NCBI GenBank assembly: GCA_965222695.1
Contig: OZ244967.1
Span: forward strand, 992,001-1,056,000
Length of the DNA: 64,000 bases
Source: UBA7957 sp965222695
GTDB lineage: Bacteria; Pseudomonadota; Gammaproteobacteria; Granulosicoccales; Granulosicoccaceae
Reading direction: 5' to 3'
The position numbers and the translations under genes are program-made. Shown here one piece after another: positions 16,337 through 25,164 of this stretch. The notes under the pieces are model-generated. The model did no database searches and was not told where the DNA came from. It saw only the letters and a list, made by a program, of their open reading frames with translations. Numbering within the stretch: the stretch's first letter is position 1; each line of letters begins with the position of its first letter.

Positions 16337-19300
16337 TTAACGGACTTGGCGGCAATCTCTGACTCTGCCGCGGCCTCTACCGATCCCGAATATTCCAAGG
16401 ATCAACAGTCCTATCAAAAACATTGGCGAGACGGTTCCGTTTCCGCCGCCTCCACCGGACGATTGACCCTGTGGATTGGTTCCGGTTAAAGATACGCTGA
16501 TGCTGTCCGGGTTACCGGTGCTGTTGATGATCAGATTGCCCTCGTTGTTTTTTTCACTACCCGCGGTAAAGGTAACCGTAATGTCCATCGATTCGCCACG
16601 AGGCAGTCTGCCGTTAATACCATTGTGTTTAAATCTGTCACTGGTCGTCGTGATGCTGTTGATATCGACATCGCTGTTGCCTTTATTGCTCAGTGTCAGA
16701 GCAAGGTTTTTGCTGCTGCCTTCACTGACCGAGCCGAAATCGAGTGTATTGCGGTTGACTTGCAGATCCCTATTGACAACTCTGACGCCGGTTCTGTGCA
16801 TAATGGGTAATACGGAATTATTGGGGTTGACTTCCATCGCCGTGTCCGCTCCTTTCCAGTCAGATTCCTCAGACACTGCAACTCTGGCAGTAACGTACTG
16901 GCCTCTGTTGAAGTCCGGAAAGGAGAAGGACGCATAGTCATCGTCTCCCCAGAAACTGGGGGAAGTAAAAAGCTCTTGCGATGAAGGGGCCAGCAATGCA
17001 ACAGGTGCCAGAGCCTGGTTTTCAAAATGATAGGTATAAGCCCCGGATTCAAACATCTCTGTTTCGGTATTGAAAGCGACCACGTCCATTATGGATACAA
17101 AATTATTGTTGCTCGCAAATCTCGGATAGCCAAGGCTGATCAGCGGCGACTGTGACGGAAAGGGAAAATCAAACTTGCCCTGTTTGGCCAAATCCAGTGT
17201 CCCGACGCTCCAGTAATTGTATCCGGTACTTGGGTCATCCTGGCAATCGTCCTCCGGCAAAGGAGTGCATAACAAAACATCAAAGATTATTTTTTCACCC
17301 GTATAATCAAAGCTGAGCGAATCTGCATACCGGACACTTGTTGCGGACGCGGTTTGCTCCTGCTGAAAGTTGGGCAATATGATTTTATAGTCGGTTGTGG
17401 TGGAATTCTGCGTATCCACAACGTGGATGGAATCGTCGACGGCAAAAATCGTTGAATACGCAATATAACGTCCGTCCGGCGAAACCGCTGCGGTGCGAAT
17501 GGTGCCGGTATCGCTTACCGCGATATTTTGCGCATTCGATCCGGGTTGTATTACGTGTAGGTTGAAATCAGTGCCGACATAGGTAATAAACGTTCCATCC
17601 GTGTTGGTAAAAACCGAAGGAGCCGTGGGCGAGGCGTTGACCGAATTCAGGGGCCCGATATCGGCACTTTCCTGATATCCGGCAAAAGGATTTTGCAGGG
17701 TTTGCCGGTATACATGGAAGGCATTAAAGTTGTTATTGATCGGGCGCAGATACGCCAGCAGATCGTCACCCGCCACCGGATCGGTTACCGTCGGCCTGGA
17801 ACTGCCGGTTTCACCGGTATTGTCGCCCGTTACCTCGACACTATCCCAGGCATTGCTGACCGCCTGTCGCTCGGTCGAATTGGCGCCGAATAAATCCGTA
17901 GCGGATTGCTCCAGGGCCTCGCGTGCATCGATAAAGGTCGAAGAAGAGGTTAGATAGGTGGTCAGGGCTCTATAGTATATACGCCCTGCATCCGGTCTCC
18001 CTATGTCGCTGGCGGTCAGATAGAAGGCTTTATTGGGAATTCCGCTGTTGATATGCACACCGCCGTAGTCGCCTTGCTCCGTATTGGGCAGGTTCTGATA
18101 GTCGCTGTAGCGGTCAGGCTGAAAGGATAGGCCGGAGTTAGGGTTTTGCAGGCTTCGGGTATAGCCGGGTTGCGCAATCGTGCAATCTTCTCCCAGCAAC
18201 CAGTCATCGTCATCTATCAGAATCGCAAAGACATCAGCGAAGGATTCATTCAAGGCGCCGCTTTGGTTTTCGTAGATCAGATTTGCCGTATGTTGTATTA
18301 CACCATGAGTCATTTCATGTGCAGCGACATCCAGACAGGAAGCCAGTTGGCCAAGCACTTTTCCGTCACCATCACCGTATACCATAAACTGGCCGTTCCA
18401 AAAGGCGTTGGCCACGTTGCGTCCGAAATGAACAATGGACTGCAGATTCATTCCGTTGTTATCGAGACTGTTGCGGTTATGTGTGCCCAGATAATAGTCA
18501 AAAATGGTTTTTGCATTGTCGATCACACTGACTGCGGCCCGGTCCCAGCCGCCGTTTGCTCTGTCGTTGGTGACGAAAAACAACTCGCTCTCTCCATTGC
18601 GTGCATCCAGGACGATCGTGTCACCCCTGCTGTTCAGTCCTCGATTGACGGGATCATAGTCTGCTGTGACATCGTTGATCGGAAAGGTGGGGTCGAGCAT
18701 AAAAAAAACATTATCCTGAAACCAGCTGTTAAAATTGATCTGTCTGCCGAACAGGTCCGTGCCTCTTGCGGCTTCGACCGAGCCTTTGTGGATGTTGTTA
18801 ATCCGGTGGATAACTTCACCGCTGACCGCATCCACGAAATAATAGAACCACTGATACAATGAGGGGCGGGCATCGACTTTCCAGGCAAGTACCGGATCCG
18901 TCTGATCGTCCGTATAGAAGACCAGTTCCGCAGTTGCATCGATTAGCTGCTGAACCCTGAGATCAGCGCGGCTGGCCTCGATCGCGTCGGTTTCGTTTAT
19001 TCCCGGCTGAGCGTTCAGGTGTTGTCCGTCCGGCAGATAGTGGCCGTTGAGTTGATAAACTTCACCGCTGCTATCCAAATGGACTATAACTTCCTTTCCC
19101 CAAAGCCGAATACCGTCGATCGTTTGCTCGAACTTCAGATGCCGTTGATTAAGCGAGTCCAGATGCTGGTCAGCCAAAGTCAGACTGTCTTCGGGAGATT
19201 GTAATTTCAGCAATATTTTATTGGTGTGCAAAAACCGCCGCGCCTTTCCCAAGGCACTGATCGGCCCAAGATACATCGGCTTGCCCTTTACCATCGACGT

Positions 19301-19705
19301 TCCCGGCCGGAGCAGGGACAGGGTGCCATGTTTGCTGAATCTGGCTTTTACGCCGCCGGGTGTCTGTTGCACAAGTGCGCTTAAAGCGGATTGCTGTTGC
19401 TGCGTAATCGTGATTCCAGCCGTTTTTGCTTGTTGAAATCCGGCTGTGTTAATACCCGCCATAAGTTGTTGGTTGGTTTGGGCAATCAGCGAGTCACTCT
19501 TATCGATCGCGGTTATTTTTTTTAGCGTACGGAAGCTTCGCGTGTTTTCAACCGGAATCTGGGCTAAGAATGCAGCGCGTTGCGAAAAATCCATCCCGTC
19601 ACCGAAAATCGGAGATCGTCCATCCTGGGCAACCACAATGGCGAGCGGTTGTAAAAGTAGAATGCTTACCAGCCATTTTAAAGAGAAGTCAGTGAACTTT
19701 TTCAT
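16337..19705 (-). CDS. Secreted M4 (thermolysin-like) metalloprotease with ASPM-type domain and GlyGly-CTERM-like tail
   Basis: An 1122-residue exported protease. Order: signal peptide (1-26), FTP/PepSY propeptide (about 125-305), and an M4 catalytic domain (about 315-625) with zinc motif HEMTH (463-467), Glu487 in ALNESFAD and catalytic His551 in GGVHINSG. A beta-propeller-like region follows (about 650-960), then an ASPM/SPD2/Hydin-type Ig domain (about 985-1085: LDFGSVSEGSSKNLALTLSN). The C-terminus is SSGGGGG, a hydrophobic span (FLIGLLILGIFGIG) and an Arg-rich end, the GlyGly-CTERM architecture processed by rhombosortase after type II secretion (family knowledge; neither partner is in this window). 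It degrades external protein. Confidence 0.92.
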   Translation of the reverse strand: MKKFTDFSLKWLVSILLLQPLAIVVAQDGRSPIFGDGMDFSQRAAFLAQIPVENTRSFRTLKKITAIDKSDSLIAQTNQQLMAGINTAGFQQAKTAGITITQQQQSALSALVQQTPGGVKARFSKHGTLSLLRPGTSMVKGKPMYLGPISALGKARRFLHTNKILLKLQSPEDSLTLADQHLDSLNQRHLKFEQTIDGIRLWGKEVIVHLDSSGEVYQLNGHYLPDGQHLNAQPGINETDAIEASRADLRVQQLIDATAELVFYTDDQTDPVLAWKVDARPSLYQWFYYFVDAVSGEVIHRINNIHKGSVEAARGTDLFGRQINFNSWFQDNVFFMLDPTFPINDVTADYDPVNRGLNSRGDTIVLDARNGESELFFVTNDRANGGWDRAAVSVIDNAKTIFDYYLGTHNRNSLDNNGMNLQSIVHFGRNVANAFWNGQFMVYGDGDGKVLGQLASCLDVAAHEMTHGVIQHTANLIYENQSGALNESFADVFAILIDDDDWLLGEDCTIAQPGYTRSLQNPNSGLSFQPDRYSDYQNLPNTEQGDYGGVHINSGIPNKAFYLTASDIGRPDAGRIYYRALTTYLTSSSTFIDAREALEQSATDLFGANSTERQAVSNAWDSVEVTGDNTGETGSSRPTVTDPVAGDDLLAYLRPINNNFNAFHVYRQTLQNPFAGYQESADIGPLNSVNASPTAPSVFTNTDGTFITYVGTDFNLHVIQPGSNAQNIAVSDTGTIRTAAVSPDGRYIAYSTIFAVDDSIHVVDTQNSTTTDYKIILPNFQQEQTASATSVRYADSLSFDYTGEKIIFDVLLCTPLPEDDCQDDPSTGYNYWSVGTLDLAKQGKFDFPFPSQSPLISLGYPRFASNNNFVSIMDVVAFNTETEMFESGAYTYHFENQALAPVALLAPSSQELFTSPSFWGDDDYASFSFPDFNRGQYVTARVAVSEESDWKGADTAMEVNPNNSVLPIMHRTGVRVVNRDLQVNRNTLDFGSVSEGSSKNLALTLSNKGNSDVDINSITTTSDRFKHNGINGRLPRGESMDITVTFTAGSEKNNEGNLIINSTGNPDSISVSLTGTNPQGQSSGGGGGNGTVSPMFLIGLLILGIFGIGRGRGRVRDCRQVR

Positions 19706-19813
19706 GGATTTACCCGTTTAATACCTTATTGGTCCGGGGGTGTATGTTTTGAGGGCGAATGCTGTTCGACGCTTTTCATCCCGCTTTCCCGGAGGTGCAA
19801 CATGGTTGTTAAT

Positions 19814-20548
19814 TCAGCTTTTCGATAAGGACCAGTTACCTTCCAGAATTTTCAAAACTTCACCGGATTTAGCGTCGACCAACACAAATTTTCGGTTCAG
19901 GCCTTTCATCAGTACCACAGACCAGGCTAAAACGTGCCGGTCCTGGTTCGGATACACCACCAATTCTTCACCAGAGCTGGTCCAGCTTCCATCGCTTTGC
20001 AGTGCTTCGGATGCTTTTTGCGAAGCTTGAGCGGCTGTCAGCGCCGGAATAACCGTTAACTCTGGATCTATTGAAAGGATTTTTCCATCGACTCGGTAGA
20101 CTTTTTGATCTTTATCGATGTGCATAATGGTTTCAGAATTCCATACCGGTATGCCCTTAAAAATCTGCCGGTATTTCAGATGTTCAAATCCCAGCTCATC
20201 GGTCTGAGCGGAAATTAAATCGAGCCCGGATAAGGGTGACTGTGGGTCCGCTGTTTGCTTTTGTTGCACGGCTTGATAAACCATTGCATCGGAAGACTGT
20301 TTCGATTCGATATTGGCATTGCTTTGTTTGTCGGATGTCATTTCGGTCGTCATCGGTTTGCAGGCTATGGTTAAACTTGTCAGCAAAATAGCGATCATGT
20401 ATTTCGGAAAATGAGTGGCGCCCTGATTGAGGGCCCCGCAAAGTCGGGTATGGAGAGGCTTCCGGTTATTTCCGGCCTCCGAATTTGTCGGAATCACGGA
20501 AAAGGATTTGATGTGAATTTCTTTAGGCAGTGAAAAAAATTGTGTCAT
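19814..20548 (-). CDS. Free-standing FTP/PepSY propeptide-like lipoprotein
   Basis: A 244-codon frame whose body resembles only the propeptide of M4 proteases: an FTP-like part (LKYRQIFKGIPVWNSETIMH), then a PepSY-like part (LAWSVVLMKGLNRKFVLVDA, then KSGEVLKILEG). It stops where a catalytic domain would begin. An internal ATG at 20398 would give MIAILLTSLTIACKP with a lipobox (LTIAC), making a lipoprotein of about 194 residues. The longer frame has about 50 residues without recognisable signal, so the internal start is attractive although neither has a clear ribosome site. It lies upstream of the M4 protease on the same strand. Roles could be inhibitor, foldase in trans or a decayed protease; function is inferred. 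Confidence 0.65.
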   Translation of the reverse strand: MTQFFSLPKEIHIKSFSVIPTNSEAGNNRKPLHTRLCGALNQGATHFPKYMIAILLTSLTIACKPMTTEMTSDKQSNANIESKQSSDAMVYQAVQQKQTADPQSPLSGLDLISAQTDELGFEHLKYRQIFKGIPVWNSETIMHIDKDQKVYRVDGKILSIDPELTVIPALTAAQASQKASEALQSDGSWTSSGEELVVYPNQDRHVLAWSVVLMKGLNRKFVLVDAKSGEVLKILEGNWSLSKS

Positions 20549-20814
20549 ATTGCTTTAGTCCGTATAAAACCTTGCCTGCTTTGCCTTATCTCTGTGTATC
20601 AGACATGATCGCATTGCAGTAATTTTTATAGAAAATACATTAGTTTAATAATATAAGCTATTGATAAAAATATATATCAAATAATTTGACTCTCAATTGT
20701 TAGCCATTAAAACAAATAAGGCCGCAAAAAAAAATCTGACAAAAAGTGTTAGGGTGCGGCCCATGCCCGTCTGGTGTAAGTGCAATCCATACGCTTTTGA
20801 AGATTGTCACGGAT

Positions 20815-21429
20815 TCAGATTTCGACAAGGTGATTCGGTAGTTCGTCCGGGTTCGAGTCTTGTGCCGGAAAATGTTGCCACAACTGCTGGCGGCAATGGT
20901 TTATCGCGGTCATAAATCCCTCATAGGTATGGCCTTGCTTTACCAGAGAAATAAACTCGTTCACCGTCTCTTGCCAGATATTGCCTTCTATTTTGTCATT
21001 GATCCCCTTATCGGCGATGATTTCGACATAGTGTTCCGCAACGGAAACAAAGATTAAGATACCGGTTCGGTTTTTCGTGGTGTGCAAACCCTGGAAGACA
21101 AACTGTTCCCGTGCCTTTAGCGAAGCCCTGTAGTGCTTGACCCGCCTGGGGATTAATCGCATTTTTACCCGATCGAGTTGGAATAAAAGGGCTGCGGATA
21201 AAAACACCAACACTTGCAGGTAATAGATCAATACCGAATCCACCGCTGCACCGCTGAGGTAGTTGAGTCCCGGCACAGATAAGGCGAGCAGAGCGGCCCA
21301 CAGCGTCGGTATGTATAAATAGCTATCGCTGCTATGGGCGATCACTGTTACGATTTCACCGCTGGTGCCCGATTCGGCCTCGGCAATAGCGAGGCGGATT
21401 TTTGCTTTTTCCTGATCACTTAAAAACAT
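20815..21429 (-). CDS. TPM domain membrane protein
   Basis: A 204-residue protein with an N-terminal acidic helix region (IRLAIAEAESGTSGEIVTVI), two hydrophobic segments (about 35-85) and a C-terminal TPM-like part (RTGILIFVSVAEHYVEIIAD). It is the third gene of a LemA-TPM-TPM operon, three bases after the glycine-rich TPM gene. TPM proteins of this arrangement are linked to membrane or photosystem repair in other organisms; in heterotrophic bacteria the role is not established. Confidence 0.82.
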   Translation of the reverse strand: MFLSDQEKAKIRLAIAEAESGTSGEIVTVIAHSSDSYLYIPTLWAALLALSVPGLNYLSGAAVDSVLIYYLQVLVFLSAALLFQLDRVKMRLIPRRVKHYRASLKAREQFVFQGLHTTKNRTGILIFVSVAEHYVEIIADKGINDKIEGNIWQETVNEFISLVKQGHTYEGFMTAINHCRQQLWQHFPAQDSNPDELPNHLVEI

Positions 21430-21432
21430 AGC

Positions 21433-22335
21433 TCACCATCCGCCGGAAGCGCCTCCGCCACCGAAACCGCCTCCGCCGCCGCTGAATCCTCCACCGCCTC
21501 CAAAACCACCGCTTCCTCCATAGTATACCCCGCGCCCGCGGCGGCGTATTCTGCCCGATGGCCCTGAACCACCACCACCGGAACCGAATAATGTCACCAA
21601 GACAAAAACCGCTATTGCGGCGAGAATGCCTATCAGAATCGACTGAAATACCAAGGTTGCCATAATACCGGCTATGCTCGAAAAGGCTGCATTACCGGCT
21701 ATGCCGTGGGATATATGGCGTTTCAGCAATTCGGATATTGCAACGATTGCCAGAAAAATCAACGGCAGGAAGCCACCGATATCACGGCTCCCATCGCGTC
21801 TGTCCTCCGGCCGCTGCGCCGAGTAGCTGCCTTGCAGCGCGGCGATCATGGCGTCTACGCCTCGGGAAATGCCCAGCGGATAATTCCCGGAACGAAAAGC
21901 GGGGAGTATCTCGCGGCGAATAATGCTGTGACTGACCGCATCGGTGAGATAAGCCTCAAGTCCGTATCCCACTTCTATACGTACTTTTCTATCCTCGGGG
22001 GCCACTATAAGCAAAGCGCCGTTGTCTTCACCTTCCTGACCTATACCCCACAAGCGACCGAGTTCCAGGCCGTATTCTGCAATATCGTAACCTTGCAGGC
22101 TTGGCACCGTTACTACCACAATCTGATGGGTCGATGCGGATTCGAGCGATTCCAGCCGGCTGCTCAAATGCGTTTTTTCCTGCGCGCTGAGCAAGCCGGC
22201 CTCATCAACCACACGCCCGCTCAGCTTGGGGAACTGAATGTCCGCTAAAATAAAACCGGGCAACACAAACAACAGAAGGACGACCGCGAGTGGCAGGCCC
22301 GACAGCCTGACTCCCGGCCCCGGGGCATGCTGCAT
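21433..22335 (-). CDS. TPM domain protein with glycine-rich C-terminus (YgcG family)
   Basis: A 300-residue membrane-anchored protein: signal or anchor segment (LAVVLLLFVLPGFILA), periplasmic TPM domain (about 35-165, with GRVVDEAGLLSA, VVVTVPSLQGYD and RKVRIEVGYGLE), transmembrane segments (about 185-250) and a glycine-rich tail (GGSGGFGGGGGFSGGGGGF). This is the classic YgcG layout. Its start codon overlaps the lemA-family stop by one base (TGATG), so translation is coupled. Function is unknown beyond the repeated partnership with LemA. Confidence 0.88.
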   Translation of the reverse strand: MQHAPGPGVRLSGLPLAVVLLLFVLPGFILADIQFPKLSGRVVDEAGLLSAQEKTHLSSRLESLESASTHQIVVVTVPSLQGYDIAEYGLELGRLWGIGQEGEDNGALLIVAPEDRKVRIEVGYGLEAYLTDAVSHSIIRREILPAFRSGNYPLGISRGVDAMIAALQGSYSAQRPEDRRDGSRDIGGFLPLIFLAIVAISELLKRHISHGIAGNAAFSSIAGIMATLVFQSILIGILAAIAVFVLVTLFGSGGGGSGPSGRIRRRGRGVYYGGSGGFGGGGGFSGGGGGFGGGGASGGW

Positions 22336-22928
22336 CAGTTAAACTTAACCTGCGGGTTTTGTGTTTCTTCCTCGGGGACGGAAAAGGTTTCAGCGGGTTT
22401 AGCGGCTGGATATACCAATGCCCGCCACCAGCGGCCGGGTATAGTGCGCAATTCCGTGTTGTATGTCTGTACCGCTTTGATATAGTCCCGCCGCGCGACA
22501 GCGATCCGGTTTTCCGTTCCTTCCAGCTGAGATTGCAGGGTGAGAAAGTTCTCGTTGGATTTTAGCTCGGGATAGCGTTCAACGACCAGCATCAAGCGCG
22601 AAAGCGCACCGCTCAACGCATCCTGGTTTGCCTGAAAGGCCTGAAATGCTTCGGCGTTATTGAGCGTATCCGTGGAAACCTCCACCTGCGATGCATTGGC
22701 GCGGGCTTCTATCACTTCGGTCAGTACTTCTTTTTCCTGAGCCGCGAATCCTTTAACGGTTTCGATCAGATTGGGGATCAAATCCGAGCGGCGTTTATAC
22801 TGGTTTTGAACTTCGCTCCAGCCTGCTTTTACCGCTTCGTCATAGCTGGGAATATTGTTGATGCCACAGCCGCTCAGCCAGCTTATGGCGATTGTCAGTA
22901 CGACGATTTTTACCCATTGATTCGGCAT
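22335..22928 (-). CDS. LemA family lipoprotein
   Basis: A 197-residue protein of the LemA family. It has a lipoprotein signal (WLSGC lipobox) and the hallmark block YDEAVKAGWSEVQNQYKRRS, followed by DLIPNLIETVKGFA, and helical family segments through about 165. It is the first gene of the LemA-TPM-TPM operon. LemA proteins are membrane-attached with the helical domain in the periplasm in this lipoprotein form; biochemical role is unknown. Confidence 0.92.
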   Translation of the reverse strand: MPNQWVKIVVLTIAISWLSGCGINNIPSYDEAVKAGWSEVQNQYKRRSDLIPNLIETVKGFAAQEKEVLTEVIEARANASQVEVSTDTLNNAEAFQAFQANQDALSGALSRLMLVVERYPELKSNENFLTLQSQLEGTENRIAVARRDYIKAVQTYNTELRTIPGRWWRALVYPAAKPAETFSVPEEETQNPQVKFN

Positions 22929-22957
22929 ACACAGATTCCTCTCGCGACTTGATGTCA

Positions 22958-23117
22958 GAGCCTGTTCAAGATCTCTGTGTCGTCGCGAGAATCCGCTGAT
23001 TTGAGTCAGATTTTATTCTGATTTAAGGCGCATAGTGGTTCTACGCAACGAAAATCAGGAGGAAATCTGGCCAAACTCAGCGAATTCGCAGTAGGCACAG
23101 AGATTTTGAACAGGCTC
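22958..23117. repeat. MITE-like long inverted repeat A
   Basis: About 160 bases that can fold end to end. The left end GAGCCTGTTCAAGATCTCTG and the right end, read in reverse, GAGCCTGTTCAAAATCTCTG match except for one base, and weaker complementarity continues inward. It carries no gene. A trinucleotide TCA flanks both sides and could be a short target duplication. It is probably a non-autonomous transposon remnant; see the related element at 37123-37271. Confidence 0.65.
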
Positions 23118-23156
23118 TCAGAGGCCCGAATCATAGCAGACTGATTCAAAGGTTCC

Positions 23157-23909
23157 CTAATTTTCCAATCTTTCAATAACAAAACTGCCCACCGCCTTGA
23201 AGCTTTGAAAATGCACGCCGTTTTCAAAATCCGAATCCGCACGATCGGTAGTGAGCAAGGTGATGGGCAGATTCTGTGAACTGCTGTCAGCGTTGGCTGA
23301 GGTAAATCTGGGCCCGGTATCCGTGCCTGCATCGTAGAGTTCCAGATTGACTTCCGCACGTTCTATCCATTGCCCCTGATCGTCCATTAATGGAAATCCA
23401 CGAACACCGACAAACCAATCGGGGCTGGGTGCGATCATGCTGACCATGGTCAAAAGCGGGTGGTTTTCGGTGCTGCTGAATTCAACGCTGGCTTGACCCA
23501 CTCCATCCCCTATGCCGGATCCGACAATCGCGTCCCTGCTATGACCATCATCTCTCGCGGCTTCGATTTCATCCCTGAATTTCCCGGTTGCACCTGTTTC
23601 TGCCATAGATTCTATACCTTCGCTCGCGGCCTGTCCGTCGAGTTCCCAAAAGACCACCTGAGCATTATGAGCGCTTCCGATCAGTGGGGAAAAGTGTGGA
23701 TTGGACGGATATTGCGTGGGAAAATCCGATGATGTCCAATTAGCGTTAAAGCTGACCCTGAAGCGTGCATTTTCGGGCGATGAACCGTTGCTTTCCGACC
23801 CATTGTCACCGTTGTTATTGCCATTGTCAGCGGCTGTGTCATTCTTATCACTGTCACTGCTGCAGGCGGCGAGTAAAACGGCTAGAACTAATACACTGAT
23901 AAATTTCAT
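23157..23909 (-). CDS. Spondin-domain lipoprotein
   Basis: A 250-residue lipoprotein: signal with lipobox (LLAACSS), a low-complexity Asp/Asn/Gly/Ser linker (about 18-45) and a spondin N-type domain (about 48-250) recognised from FRVSFNANWTSSDFP, NPHFSPLIGSAHN and GSGIGDGVGQASVEFS. Spondin_N domains form a beta-sandwich that may bind calcium or membrane; bacterial copies are exported and of unknown role. AGGTG lies before the ATG. It is divergent from the DyP peroxidase gene. Confidence 0.82.
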   Translation of the reverse strand: MKFISVLVLAVLLAACSSDSDKNDTAADNGNNNGDNGSESNGSSPENARFRVSFNANWTSSDFPTQYPSNPHFSPLIGSAHNAQVVFWELDGQAASEGIESMAETGATGKFRDEIEAARDDGHSRDAIVGSGIGDGVGQASVEFSSTENHPLLTMVSMIAPSPDWFVGVRGFPLMDDQGQWIERAEVNLELYDAGTDTGPRFTSANADSSSQNLPITLLTTDRADSDFENGVHFQSFKAVGSFVIERLEN

Positions 23910-24060
23910 TATTCACCTATGATTTCCAGATATTATTGCAGGTTCAAAATAACATGAATTCCGATAATCAGCTCTGACAAACCGAAAGGAAAAAAGTTTT
24001 ATAAGCCCGCAAGTCACATTGTTCTCGGGCATGAATATTCCAATCTAAGGTATAAAAAGC

Positions 24061-24942
24061 ATGACTCATTTTCAGCAAGGCATTGATCAACAACTTCCGC
24101 CACACGCACTTTATTTATTCTTTTCAATGCGAACCGAACCTGAGCTGAAACAGACGCTTAACGCATTAAAGAATGAGGTCGACGGCGCAACCATTGTCGC
24201 AGGCCTGGGCCAATCCCTGCTCTTGTATCTGGGGAAAAAGATCGATGGAATGCGTCAGTTTCCTCAAAGCTGTGGGGCCGGTTTTGATATTCCGTCGACA
24301 CCTGCGTCGCTTTTTTGTTGGCTAAGAGGCGATGACCCCGGAGATTTGGCACACCAGCGCCGTCATCTTGTCCGTCTGCTGAAGCCGTCTTTTACCCTGG
24401 ACAAGACTATCGATGCGTTTAAATATGAATCGGGTCTGGATCTTACCGGTTATGAAGACGGAACCGAAAATCCGGTTGGAGACGAGGCGAAAGAAGTTGC
24501 TTTTTTAAAAAACTCCGGACCTGGTTTGGATGGATCCAGCTTTGTGGCCATACAACAGTGGGTACATGATATGGAGCAATTCGAAACCTTCGATCAGTTA
24601 ACCCGGGATCATATGATCGGCAGGCGTCAAAGCGATAACGAGGAACTTGATGAAGCCCCCGAATCCGCGCACGTAAAAAGAACCGCGCAGGAAAGCTTTA
24701 GCCCCGAAGCCTTTTTGTTGAGACGTTCCATGCCATGGACCCGTGATTTACACATGGGCCTTGTTTTCGTGGCATTTGCTACCTCTTTTGATCCCTTTGA
24801 AGCTCAATTGAACCGCATGACGGGTGCCGAGGACGGTATTGCCGATGCCTTGTTCCGTTTTACACGGCCGGTTTCGGGTGCTTATTACTGGTGCCCGCCC
24901 GTGATTGATGGCGGCCTGGACCTGTCGATGTTAGGTGTATGA
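24061..24942 (+). CDS. Dyp-type heme peroxidase
   Basis: A 293-residue cytoplasmic DyP (YfeX-like) peroxidase. The distal Asp133 in the GYEDGTENP motif, the proximal heme ligand His204 in ESAHVKRT and Arg222 in LLRRSMPW are present; the C-terminal FATSFDPFEAQLNRM block is typical. No Tat signal is seen, so it acts in the cytoplasm. No encapsulin gene or targeting tail is visible. The substrate is unknown; oxidation of dyes, porphyrinogens or other compounds with peroxide is known for the family. Confidence 0.93.
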   Translation: MTHFQQGIDQQLPPHALYLFFSMRTEPELKQTLNALKNEVDGATIVAGLGQSLLLYLGKKIDGMRQFPQSCGAGFDIPSTPASLFCWLRGDDPGDLAHQRRHLVRLLKPSFTLDKTIDAFKYESGLDLTGYEDGTENPVGDEAKEVAFLKNSGPGLDGSSFVAIQQWVHDMEQFETFDQLTRDHMIGRRQSDNEELDEAPESAHVKRTAQESFSPEAFLLRRSMPWTRDLHMGLVFVAFATSFDPFEAQLNRMTGAEDGIADALFRFTRPVSGAYYWCPPVIDGGLDLSMLGV

Positions 24943-24961
24943 ATATCAGACCGAAAAACAC

Positions 24962-25037
24962 CCGTAGGAGCGAGGCCTCCTCGCGAAGAGGTTTTCATCA
25001 ATATCCGAATCGCCTGCAGGGCAGGCTCCGACGGAGG
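24962..25037. repeat. REP-like inverted pair
   Basis: CCGTAGGAGCGAGGCCTCCT is close to Pseudomonas-type REP cores. It is followed by an inverse copy (ATCGCCTGCAGGGCAGGCTC then CGACGGAGG) that aligns with 4018-4047 with only a few changes. It lies in the gap after the DyP gene. Confidence 0.6.
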
Positions 25038-25164
25038 GATAGGGAGGGAGATAACAACAGCTGAAACTATTCTTCGGGAAATCGGTCCGATAAGGGTACT
25101 TGCCCAAGGTATGCCGAATACTAATGTCCACCGACATAACTTTCGAATAACAGGGAGAACTTCC

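Noticed and set aside
18146..18862. 238-codon plus-strand frame opposite the M4 protease catalytic domain
   Set aside because: The minus strand encodes the HEMTH zinc protease there with full family motifs; the opposite frame has none.
22958..23117. Complete insertion sequence
   Set aside because: Only 160 bases with no transposase frame; at most a non-autonomous element.
23006..23359. 117-codon minus-strand frame across the hairpin element and the spondin gene end
   Set aside because: It overlaps the MITE-like inverted repeat and the end of a clear gene in another frame; no recognisable protein features.
24061..24942. Encapsulin-cargo DyP peroxidase
   Set aside because: No encapsulin shell gene nearby and no typical C-terminal targeting extension.
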